Assembly: GCA_031265965.1 (NCBI GenBank) | Contig: JAISBX010000133.1 | Coordinates: 1 to 7,971, forward strand | Direction: 5' to 3' | DNA length: 7,971 bases | Source of the DNA: Oscillospiraceae bacterium | GTDB taxonomy: Bacteria > Bacillota_A > Clostridia > Oscillospirales > Oscillospiraceae | Shown: positions 1 through 6,557 of the stretch, in pieces | How the letters are laid out: each line of letters begins with the position of its first letter | Position numbering within the stretch: the stretch's first letter is position 1 | Position numbers and translations under genes: made by a program | The notes under the pieces: generated by a model | What the model was told of the DNA's origin: nothing | What the model saw: only the letters and a program-made list of their open reading frames with translations | Database searches by the model: none

Positions 1-13
1 TTTTCAAAGTGTC

Positions 14-42
14 TTGACTTTTCCCCGCGTTTGTGATACACT
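14..42 (+). promoter_or_regulatory. Sigma-70/sigma-A-type promoter of the B12 uptake operon
   Basis: A -35 box TTGACT (14-19) matches the consensus at five of six bases. It is followed by a 17-bp spacer and a -10 box TACACT (37-42), which matches at four of six. A TG one base upstream of the -10 box (34-35) makes it an extended -10 element. Transcription would start near 48-50, just before the riboswitch aptamer. No competing promoter is visible before the first gene. The call rests on sequence match and position only. Confidence 0.7.
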
Positions 43-63
43 TGCCCTACAACCGAATAGTGT

Positions 64-275
64 CCCGAGTGTCTCTCAGGGCCGTGTGGGCTTGGGGGAA
101 GAATAGTTAACCGGGTGAGAGTCCCGGACGATACAGTCGCTGTATGCGTGTGGTGGTGTTCGTCGGCGAGAGCCGGTCATTGGGGGAGACCCTGAGAAGG
201 CTGAACATTACCGGGAGAGGGCGTTTGCCGTTTCCGGACGCGCGAGTCAGAAGAACTGCTCGGGGCGTCCGCCCG
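64..275 (+). promoter_or_regulatory. Cobalamin riboswitch aptamer
   Basis: Several conserved blocks of the cobalamin (B12-box) riboswitch appear in the right order. They are AATAG (102-106), the GGTGAGAGTCC block (114-124) inside a CCGGG/CCCGG stem, the GTCGCTGTA block (137-144), a GAGAAGGCT block (194-202) matching the usual GGGAAGGC, and GTCAGAAGAACTGC (246-259) matching the usual GCCAGGAGACCTGCC region. That last block is enclosed by a perfect 7-bp stem, CGGACGC (235-241) with GCGTCCG (265-271). Two departures from the usual consensus are visible: the bases after AATAG read GTTAA rather than GGGAA, and the following core contains a perfect ATACAG/CTGTAT hairpin (131-145). Cobalamin binding normally represses downstream genes of B12 uptake or synthesis, which fits the operon that follows. 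The outer boundaries are approximate. Confidence 0.85.
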
Positions 276-321
276 GCGTCGGTCCGCCCAATACGGACAG
301 GCACACAGGAGATTTGCGACA

Positions 322-354
322 GTCGCGGCGGTAATATCCGCCGGCGGCTTTTTT
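322..354 (+). terminator. Intrinsic terminator, riboswitch expression platform
   Basis: A GC-rich hairpin is formed by GTCGCGGCGG (322-331) and the complementary arm at 338-348, with the loop TAATAT and a single bulged G. It is followed at once by six T residues (349-354). It lies between the cobalamin aptamer and the first gene, so it is the likely switch: cobalamin-bound RNA would terminate here and unbound RNA would read through. A small hairpin GTCCG/CGGAC (282-298) lies between aptamer and terminator and may take part in the alternative pairing; I could not fold this to confirm it. The remaining leader (355-427) holds no further clear element. Confidence 0.8.
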
Positions 355-427
355 GTCGTCTGCGGTCGCGGACACGGCAGAAATCAGGGTATGGAGCTTA
401 TGAGATGCGAAAGGAATGGTCATATCT

Positions 428-2107
428 ATGAAAAGGGTCAACAGAAAAATTGTTTCCGCCGTCCTCGCGGCGGCGCTCGCCGCGTCACTGTGCGTTTCGG
501 CGCTTGCCGCGGACGCGGCGGCGCTCGACGGCGCGGTGGCGGACGCGGCGGCGTATATGCTCGGCTCGGTCAAAGCGCCCGAGGTGGGCTCCGTCGGCGG
601 GGAGTGGGCGGTCATCGGACTGGCGCGGAGCGGCTACGACGTGCCGGACTCGTATTTTGAGAACTACTACAGGACGGTGGAGCGGTACGTGGAGGACTGC
701 GGCGGCGTCCTGCACGAGAAAAAGTACACGGAGTACAGCCGCGTCATTCTGGGGCTCACGGCGGCGGGCTACGACCCGCGCGACGTCGCGGGGCACGACC
801 TCACCGCGCCTCTCGGCGACTTCGAGCGCACGATCTGGCAGGGCATAAACGGCCCCATCTGGGCCCTCATCGCGCTCGACAGCATGGATTACCCCATACC
901 GAAAAATCCCGCCGCGAAAACGCAGGCGACGCGCGACCTCTATATAGACGAGATCCTGCGCCGCCAGACCCCGGACGGCGGCTGGAACCTCTCGGCGGGC
1001 TCTAACGGGCCGGTCGGCAAAAACGAAAGGGGCGACCCCGATCTGACAGGCATGGCGCTTCAAGCTCTCGCGGAGTATCAGCACAGACCGGACGTCAAGG
1101 CGGCGACGGACAGGGCGCTCGCGTTATTGTCGGATACTCAAAACGACAGCGGCGGATACCACGGCTGGGGGGACGTCAACTCGGAGAGCGTCGTGCAGGT
1201 GCTGGTCGCGCTGTGCGCGCTCGGTATCGCGCAGGATGACGCCCGCTTCGTTAAAAACGGCCACACTCTTGTAGACGATATCCTGTCGTTCAAAAACGCG
1301 GACGGCAGTTTCCGGCACACCTCGGACGGGCGCGGCAATAGCCAGATGTCGAGCGAACAGGCGTTCTACGGGCTCGTTGCGGCGCAGAGGGCGCGCGACG
1401 GCAAAAACTCGCTTTACGATATGTCCGACACTGTAAAACGCGAGGATTTCGCGCCTATCGACTCGGACGCCGACCACGCCGCGGGGCTGCCGGGCAGGAA
1501 CGCGAACGTCTCCGCCGCGCCGGTCACGGTTCCGGGCAAGACCTTTGAGGATATACGCGGCCACGCGAACGCGGCGGCGATAGAGGCGCTCGCCTCGCGC
1601 GAAATAATCAACGGCAAGTCGGACGTCCGCTTCGACCCTGACGCGACGGTGACGCGCGCGGAGTTCGCCGCTATCGTCACGCGCGGGCTCGGTCTGCGAT
1701 CCGTGGAACCGGGCGGCGGATATCCGTTCGGCGACGTGCCGTCAGGCAAGTGGTATTTCAGCTCCGTCTATACCGCCTACTACTACGAGATAGTCAGCGG
1801 CGTCGGCGGCGGCGCGTTCAATCCCGAAGGCGAGATAACGCGAGAGCAGGCGGCGGTGATGACGGTGCGCGCGGCAAAGCTCGCTGGCCTCGACACCGAG
1901 CTGGCCGACGTGGAAATACTAGACACGCTCGCGCCGTTCGGCGACTACCGCACCGTGTCGGACTACGCGCGCGAACAGCTCGCGTTCTGCTATATGAACG
2001 GGATAATGGACGACACGGAGTTCGACATCGAGCCGAAGGAGGCGGTCACGCGCGCCGAGATAGCGGAAACGCTGTACCGTATGCTCGACAGTGCGCGGCT
2101 GATATAG
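428..2107 (+). CDS. Secreted SLH-anchored alpha/alpha-barrel protein, transcobalamin alpha-domain-like
   Basis: This 559-residue protein is predicted to be exported and bound to the cell wall. Residues 1-27 are a signal peptide: MKRVNRK, an Ala/Leu-rich core, and a cleavage site after ALA. Residues about 30-332 resemble the prenyltransferase/squalene-cyclase-like alpha/alpha barrel, with repeated turns of the QTPDGGW type at 180-186, 238-247 (QNDSGGYHGW) and 289-297 (KNADGSFRH), each followed by a helix. The same fold forms the N-terminal domain of animal intrinsic factor and transcobalamin. Three SLH domains follow (about 372-422, 432-487 and 501-559), with TRAEFA, TREQAA and TRAEIA motifs; SLH domains bind secondary wall polymers. 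The barrel's catalytic residues for terpene chemistry are not recognisable, so an enzyme role is unlikely. Downstream of the riboswitch and beside a DUF4430 gene and an ECF importer, surface cobalamin binding is the best inference. The start at 428 gives the classic signal peptide; an in-frame ATG at 416 would add four residues, and the AAAGGA at 410-415 lies 12 bases before 428 but directly against 416. Confidence 0.87.
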   Translation: MKRVNRKIVSAVLAAALAASLCVSALAADAAALDGAVADAAAYMLGSVKAPEVGSVGGEWAVIGLARSGYDVPDSYFENYYRTVERYVEDCGGVLHEKKYTEYSRVILGLTAAGYDPRDVAGHDLTAPLGDFERTIWQGINGPIWALIALDSMDYPIPKNPAAKTQATRDLYIDEILRRQTPDGGWNLSAGSNGPVGKNERGDPDLTGMALQALAEYQHRPDVKAATDRALALLSDTQNDSGGYHGWGDVNSESVVQVLVALCALGIAQDDARFVKNGHTLVDDILSFKNADGSFRHTSDGRGNSQMSSEQAFYGLVAAQRARDGKNSLYDMSDTVKREDFAPIDSDADHAAGLPGRNANVSAAPVTVPGKTFEDIRGHANAAAIEALASREIINGKSDVRFDPDATVTRAEFAAIVTRGLGLRSVEPGGGYPFGDVPSGKWYFSSVYTAYYYEIVSGVGGGAFNPEGEITREQAAVMTVRAAKLAGLDTELADVEILDTLAPFGDYRTVSDYAREQLAFCYMNGIMDDTEFDIEPKEAVTRAEIAETLYRMLDSARLI

Positions 2108-2109
2108 CG

Positions 2110-2943
2110 ATGGCAAAGTACAGGACAAAAATCATCGCCGCCGTTGCGGTCGTCTGTCTGCTCGCCGCCGCGTGGGTGTTCGGCGGCAATTACGCCAACC
2201 GCGGCGGCGCAACGACGACTCCCCCCGGCGCCGCCGCGGCCGACCCCGCGACGCCGAGCTCAACGCCGGAGCCAACGCCGACGCCGACATCTGCGCCAGT
2301 GCCGACCGCGACGCCCGCGCTCACTCCTACTTCTACGCCTACGCCTACTCCTACTCCGGACACGGTATATGACACGCCGACGCCCGAGCAGGAGCAAGCG
2401 CCGGCGCCGACGATGATCCTGGATCCCGAGACGGGACAGGATCAGTTCCTCACAGACCCGGTGCCGTCGGGCAAGCCCCTGCCGGTGGAACCGGAGGACT
2501 CCGCCGCCGGCGACGGCGAATTCACCGCGACGCTCTCCGTCCGGTGCGACACGATCCTCGATAATATGGACATGCTCGACCGCGAAAAATGGGAGCTCGT
2601 ACCGGACGACGGAGTGATCTTCGCGGAGACCGCGGTTGTCTTCTATGAGGGCGAGAGCGTGTTCAACGTCCTTCAGCGGGAAATGAGACGCGTAAAACTC
2701 CATATGGTGTTCAGAAGCACGCCGATCTATAATTCCGCGTACATCGAGGCCATAAACAATCTGTACGAGTTCGATGTGGGCGAGCTCTCCGGCTGGATGT
2801 ACAGCGTCAACGATTGGTACCCGAATTACGGCTGCTCGCGTTACCGGCTGCAGGACGGCGACAGGATCGAGTGGCACTACACCTGCGATCTGGGCCGCGA
2901 CCTCGGGCAGTTCTGGATCACCGGCGCGCAGACGGATGAATAA
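2110..2943 (+). CDS. Membrane-anchored DUF4430 (transcobalamin C-terminal-like) protein
   Basis: This 277-residue protein has three parts. Residues 8-26 form one hydrophobic segment after a short basic N-terminus (MAKYRTK), best read as an uncleaved membrane anchor; no lipobox is present. Residues about 34-135 are a disordered Pro/Thr/Ala-rich stalk with PTPTPT runs, suited to crossing the wall. Residues 138-266 are a DUF4430 domain, the family that also forms the C-terminal beta domain of intrinsic factor and transcobalamin. Its hallmarks are visible: LSVRCDTIL (142-150), EGESVFNVL, YIEAINNLYEFDVG, SGWMYSVND (227-235), LQDGDRIEWHYTCDLG (247-262). In the animal proteins this domain closes over cobalamin held on the alpha barrel; the preceding gene supplies such a barrel. 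The ATG lies two bases after the previous stop with no good Shine-Dalgarno sequence, so translational coupling is likely. The open frame runs upstream to 1750, but only inside the previous gene. Cobalamin binding itself is inferred. Confidence 0.87.
   Translation: MAKYRTKIIAAVAVVCLLAAAWVFGGNYANRGGATTTPPGAAAADPATPSSTPEPTPTPTSAPVPTATPALTPTSTPTPTPTPDTVYDTPTPEQEQAPAPTMILDPETGQDQFLTDPVPSGKPLPVEPEDSAAGDGEFTATLSVRCDTILDNMDMLDREKWELVPDDGVIFAETAVVFYEGESVFNVLQREMRRVKLHMVFRSTPIYNSAYIEAINNLYEFDVGELSGWMYSVNDWYPNYGCSRYRLQDGDRIEWHYTCDLGRDLGQFWITGAQTDE
2251..2358 (+). repeat. Low-complexity Pro/Thr codon repeat (stalk)
   Basis: This tract encodes residues 48-83 of the DUF4430 protein, with TP and PT dipeptides recurring along most of its length. 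The codons change along it from CCG/ACG in the first part to CCT/ACT in the last third (about 2323-2355), giving short imperfect hexanucleotide repeats such as CCTACT. Such tracts change length easily by slippage; stalk length may therefore vary between strains. Confidence 0.7.
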
Positions 2944-3832
2944 CCGCGACACGTTTTCGGGCTGCCACCCCATAGTAAATTTTGTGTATTTCGCGCTCGT
3001 GATCGCGTTCGCTATGGTGTTCACGCACCCCGTCTGTCTCGCGTCGTCGCTTTTCTGCGCGTTCGCGTACTCGATATACCTCAAAGGGCGCAAGGCTATC
3101 AGGGCAGGCCTCACGTATATGCTGCCCACGCTCGTATTTGCGGCGCTCGTAAATCCGGCGTTCAACCACGAGGGCGGCACGATATTGGCGTATCTCCCCG
3201 GCGGCAACCCGCTCACGCTCGAATCCATAGCGTACGGCGCCGCGGCCGCAGTCATGCTCGTCACGGTCATCACGTGGTTTTCCTGCTTCAACGAGGTCGT
3301 CACGAGCGATAAATTTGTCTACCTGTTCGGGCGCGTGATACCCGCGCTGAGCCTGATACTGTCCATGACGCTTCGCCTCGTGCCGCGCTTCAAGACACAG
3401 ATCAAGGTCGTCTCCAACGCGCAAAAATGCGTCGGACGCGACGTGTCTAACGGGAGCGTGCTCCGGCGCGCGAGACACGGGATAAAAATACTGTCGATCA
3501 TGGTGACGTGGGCGCTGGAGAACGCTATTGAGACCGCCGACAGCATGAAAAGCCGCGGCTACGGGCTTCCGGGCCGCACGGCGTTCTCCATATACCGGTT
3601 CGACCGCCGCGACGCGAAGACGCTCGCTTTCCTCCTGCTCTGCGGCGCGTATATCGCCGTTGGCTCGGCGACGGGCGGGCTGTACTTCCGATACTTTCCG
3701 ACCGTCAAGGGGCGGTGGGGCGGCGTCTACACCGCGAGCATATTTCTGGCGTATTTCGCGCTCGGGGCGGCGCCGCTTATCATGAATTTGAGAGAAGATC
3801 ATAAATGGAGATCTTTAGCGTTGAAAACCTGA
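2936..3832 (+). CDS. ecfT: ECF transporter transmembrane protein EcfT (CbiQ family)
   Basis: This 298-residue membrane protein is the energy-coupling scaffold that links ATPases to the substrate-binding S component in ECF-type vitamin importers. It opens with the family-typical HPIVNFVYF segment (11-19) and a hydrophobic stretch to about residue 49, with further membrane helices near 57-71, 95-115, 130-148 and two at the C-terminus. The cytoplasmic coupling region is clear: RLVPRFKTQ (147-155), then NAQKCVGRD (161-169), and ETADSMKSRGYG ending at 210, matching the conserved (A/S)RG coupling-helix motif. The first coupling helix lacks a plain ARG triplet. The start ATG overlaps the end of the DUF4430 gene by eight bases, and the 3' end overlaps the next gene by 28 bases, so the three genes are almost certainly co-translated. 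The family also serves cobalt import (CbiQ), but no CbiM/CbiN is present and the riboswitch and neighbours favour cobalamin. Confidence 0.9.
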   Translation: MNNRDTFSGCHPIVNFVYFALVIAFAMVFTHPVCLASSLFCAFAYSIYLKGRKAIRAGLTYMLPTLVFAALVNPAFNHEGGTILAYLPGGNPLTLESIAYGAAAAVMLVTVITWFSCFNEVVTSDKFVYLFGRVIPALSLILSMTLRLVPRFKTQIKVVSNAQKCVGRDVSNGSVLRRARHGIKILSIMVTWALENAIETADSMKSRGYGLPGRTAFSIYRFDRRDAKTLAFLLLCGAYIAVGSATGGLYFRYFPTVKGRWGGVYTASIFLAYFALGAAPLIMNLREDHKWRSLALKT

Positions 3833-6519
3833 CGTTCACATACCCGGAACGCGAGAGACCCGCGCTGTCACGTCTCACATTGGGCGTCGGGCGCGGGGAA
3901 TTCGTCGCGCTCTGTGGGCCGTCCGGCTGCGGCAAGACGACGCTCCTGCGGCAGCTAAAGCCCGCGCTCGCCCCGCACGGCGTCAAATCCGGCGAGGTTC
4001 GTTTCGAGGGGCGGCCACTCGAAGAGCTCTCCCAGCGCGACCGGAGCGCCAGGATCGGGTTCGTCATGCAGTCCCCGGACAATCAGCTTGTGACCGACAA
4101 GGTCTGGCACGAGCTGGCGTTCGGGCTTGAGAGCTTGGGGCTCGACACCGCGTCGATACGGCTGCGCGTGGCGGAGATGGCGTCGTTTTTCGGTATTCAA
4201 AGCTGGTTCTACAAGGACGTCGCCGAGCTCTCCGGCGGCCAGAAGCAGCTTCTGAACCTCGCGTCGATAATGGCGATGCAGCCGAGCGCCCTGATACTCG
4301 ACGAGCCAACGAGCCAGCTTGACCCCATAGCGGCGGGCGAATTCCTCGCTATGGTCGGCAAAATCAACCGCGAGCTCGGCGTAACAGTTATACTTACCGA
4401 ACATAGGTTGGAAGAGGTGTTCCCTCTGTGCGACCGCGCCGTCGTGCTGGACGGAGGGGAGCTCATCGCGGACGGCGCGCCGCGCGAGGTCGGACTGCGG
4501 CTGAGAGAGCGCGGGCACGGCATGTTCCTCGCCATGCCCACGGCGATGCGCGTGTGGGCGGGGGTCCGGAGCGGCGCGCCGTGCCCGCTGACGGTGCGGG
4601 ACGGGGCGGCGTGGCTGGCGGAGGCGGGCGCCTCGGGTGAAGTCCCGGAGCGCGAGCCCCTCGCGTCGCGTGACGCCGCCGAACCCGCCGTCCGCCTCGA
4701 CGGCGTGTGGTTCAAGTACGATAAGGACGCGCCGGACGTGGTAAAGGGGCTGTCGCTCGACGCGTATCCCGGCGAGCTTTTCGCGATCCTCGGCGGCAAC
4801 GGCGCGGGCAAGACGACGGCGCTCTCCCTCATGTCGCGCCTGAACCGCCCGTACCGCGGGCGCGTCCTCATAGGCGGCGCCCCAATAGAAAAGCTCGACG
4901 GCCTTTTCGACGGCTTGCTGGGCGTTCTGCCGCAAAATCCGCAGTCCCTGTTCGTCAAAAAGACGGTAGGCGAGGATCTGCTGGAAATACTCTCCGAGCG
5001 CGGTCTGCCGAAGGAGGAAAAACGGGCGCGGCTATCGGGCATGGCCGCGCTGTGCCGGCTTGACGGCCTGCTCGACCGCCACCCGTACGACCTGTCCGGC
5101 GGCGAACAGCAGCGCGCCGCTCTGGCGAAGGTACTGCTGCTGCAACCGCGGATACTGCTGCTCGACGAGCCAACGAAGGGGTTGGACGCGGAATTCAAGC
5201 GGATCTTCGCCGGTATCCTAAAAAAACTGACGAGCGCGGGCGCGGCCGTCGTGATGGTCAGCCACGACGTCGAGTTTTGCGCGGAGCACGCCGACCGCTG
5301 CGCGCTGTTTTTCGACGGAAGCATTGTGTCCGCCGGCGCGCCGCGCGAATTTTTCTGCGGCAACAGCTTCTACACGACGAGCGCGAACCGCATGGCGCGC
5401 GGCGTCCTGCCCGGGGCGGTAACTGTGAACGACGTAATATCGGCGCTCGGAGGAGATATCCCCCCGAGCGCCGATATCGACGGCGCGCCCGACGTCCGGT
5501 ACTCCCTGCCGGACACAAAAGCGCCCGATAAGCCGAGGGAAAAGGAGCGCAAGCTCACCGTCCCCCGCAGGATTTGGGCGGGCATATCGGCGGCGGCGCT
5601 TATCGCGGCGATCGTATACATCGCGAGCGATCTCGCGCGGTACGGTGCGTTTATATCGGGCGGCGACGTCGCGGTCGCAGCGGCGGCGGACGCGGCCGCG
5701 GTTTGGGGTACGATCCTGCCGCTCATATGCCTGGCTGTATCCGCCATGTCTCTCACGCTCGCACTGACATGGAAACGCGACGACCGCCCGTTCGAGACGC
5801 GCCCCGCCCCTGAAAAGCGCAAGCTGTCCGGACGCACGGCCGCCGCGGCCGCAATGATACTGCTCGCGATCCCGCTGACCATCTTCATCGGCTACTACTA
5901 TCTGGGCGACCGCAAGTATTACTTCATATCTCTGCTCATAATAATCGAGACGATGCTGCCGTTCGCGCTCGTATTCGAGAGCCGAAAGCCGCAGGCGCGC
6001 GAGCTCGTGACAATCGCCGTGCTGTGCGCGATAGCCGTGGCGGGGCGCGTCGCGTTCTTCATGCTGCCGCAGTTCAAGCCCGTCATAGCGGTCGTTATCA
6101 TCTCAGGCGTCGCGTTCGGCGGCGAGACGGGCTTCCTCACAGGGGCGATGACGGCGCTCGTGAGCAACATATTCTTCGGGCAGGGGCCGTGGACGCCGTG
6201 GCAGATGTTCTCCTTCGGGATCATAGGCTTCCTCGCGGGCGTACTGTTCCGAAAGGGCCTCCTGCGCCGCTCCCAGATCCCGCTCGCCATTTTCGGCGCG
6301 CTCGCGGCGCTCGTCATCTACGGCGGACTCATGAACCCCGCGATGGTGCTGATGTACCGTCCCGTGCCGACGCGCGCGCTCATATTCGCCGCGTACCTTC
6401 AAGGCCTCCCGTTCGACCTCGTCCACGCCGCCGCAACGTCGTTTTTCCTACTGGTTATCGCGCGCCCCATGCTGGAAAAACTCGACCGCATCAAGGTAAA
6501 GTACGGGCTTATAGACTGA
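3805..6519 (+). CDS. Fused EcfA-EcfA' ATPases and ECF S component, probable cobalamin importer
   Basis: This 904-residue polypeptide joins three modules normally made as separate proteins. ATPase 1 (about 1-275) has Walker A GPSGCGKT (38-45), Q-loop Gln89 followed by an EcfA-type PDNQL, signature LSGGQ (142-146), Walker B LILDEP (163-168) and switch His200. ATPase 2 (about 293-530) has Walker A GGNGAGKT (330-337), Gln377, LSGGE (430-434), LLLDEP (451-456) and His487. Both sites look catalytically complete. After a linker (about 530-588) comes a membrane region. Two extra helices (about 590-610, 633-655) and two more (676-697, 704-724) precede a six-helix core (about 733-890) with GGETGFLTGAMTALVSN (772-788) and GPWTPWQMFSFGIIGFLAG (794-812), typical of ECF S components. 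The start has a GAGAGAAG ribosome site (3790-3797). ATP hydrolysis would drive uptake of the bound vitamin with EcfT. Cobalamin as substrate is inferred from the riboswitch and the transcobalamin-like neighbours; S components cannot be safely assigned from sequence alone. Confidence 0.9.
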   Translation: MEIFSVENLTFTYPERERPALSRLTLGVGRGEFVALCGPSGCGKTTLLRQLKPALAPHGVKSGEVRFEGRPLEELSQRDRSARIGFVMQSPDNQLVTDKVWHELAFGLESLGLDTASIRLRVAEMASFFGIQSWFYKDVAELSGGQKQLLNLASIMAMQPSALILDEPTSQLDPIAAGEFLAMVGKINRELGVTVILTEHRLEEVFPLCDRAVVLDGGELIADGAPREVGLRLRERGHGMFLAMPTAMRVWAGVRSGAPCPLTVRDGAAWLAEAGASGEVPEREPLASRDAAEPAVRLDGVWFKYDKDAPDVVKGLSLDAYPGELFAILGGNGAGKTTALSLMSRLNRPYRGRVLIGGAPIEKLDGLFDGLLGVLPQNPQSLFVKKTVGEDLLEILSERGLPKEEKRARLSGMAALCRLDGLLDRHPYDLSGGEQQRAALAKVLLLQPRILLLDEPTKGLDAEFKRIFAGILKKLTSAGAAVVMVSHDVEFCAEHADRCALFFDGSIVSAGAPREFFCGNSFYTTSANRMARGVLPGAVTVNDVISALGGDIPPSADIDGAPDVRYSLPDTKAPDKPREKERKLTVPRRIWAGISAAALIAAIVYIASDLARYGAFISGGDVAVAAAADAAAVWGTILPLICLAVSAMSLTLALTWKRDDRPFETRPAPEKRKLSGRTAAAAAMILLAIPLTIFIGYYYLGDRKYYFISLLIIIETMLPFALVFESRKPQARELVTIAVLCAIAVAGRVAFFMLPQFKPVIAVVIISGVAFGGETGFLTGAMTALVSNIFFGQGPWTPWQMFSFGIIGFLAGVLFRKGLLRRSQIPLAIFGALAALVIYGGLMNPAMVLMYRPVPTRALIFAAYLQGLPFDLVHAAATSFFLLVIARPMLEKLDRIKVKYGLID

Positions 6520-6557
6520 GGGGAGGGCAAAGTGACACGGCGGCGCAAAGAGCCCTT
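6520..6557. other. Short convergent intergenic gap
   Basis: The rightward ECF operon and the leftward gene fragment converge here over 38 bases. No convincing terminator is visible on either strand; only a weak GGGC/GCCC pairing without a T-tract can be drawn. If no terminator exists, operon transcripts could run antisense into the gene fragment and the CRISPR array. Confidence 0.5.

Noticed and set aside
144..431. Small open frame in the leader region
   Set aside because: It covers the riboswitch and terminator, has no ribosome site and its composition is unlike a protein.
428..1420. Terpene cyclase or prenyltransferase enzyme
   Set aside because: The fold resembles these enzymes, but no catalytic motif is recognisable, the protein is exported with SLH domains, and the operon concerns B12.
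1750..2109. Upstream extension of the DUF4430 reading frame
   Set aside because: The extra 120 residues are Arg-rich out-of-frame translation of the SLH region. The ATG at 2110 gives a normal membrane anchor and lies two bases after the previous stop.
2110..2190. Lipoprotein signal in the DUF4430 protein (Cys16)
   Set aside because: The residues before Cys16 are AVV, which lack the small residue needed at -1, and the hydrophobic stretch continues beyond it to residue 26; a plain membrane anchor fits better.
2260..3303. Long minus-strand open frame (347 codons)
   Set aside because: It lies antisense to the DUF4430 and EcfT genes, both clearly coding on the plus strand. Its Arg/His-rich product is typical of GC-rich shadow frames and matches no family I know.
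3955..5363. Long minus-strand open frames opposite the ATPase domains
   Set aside because: Both have shadow-frame composition, and the plus strand carries all ABC ATPase motifs without interruption.
2936..6519. Cobalt rather than cobalamin importer
   Set aside because: EcfT belongs to the CbiQ family and B12 riboswitches also control cobalt transport, but CbiM and CbiN are absent and the S component has the vitamin-type GPWTPWQMF segment. This is not fully excluded.
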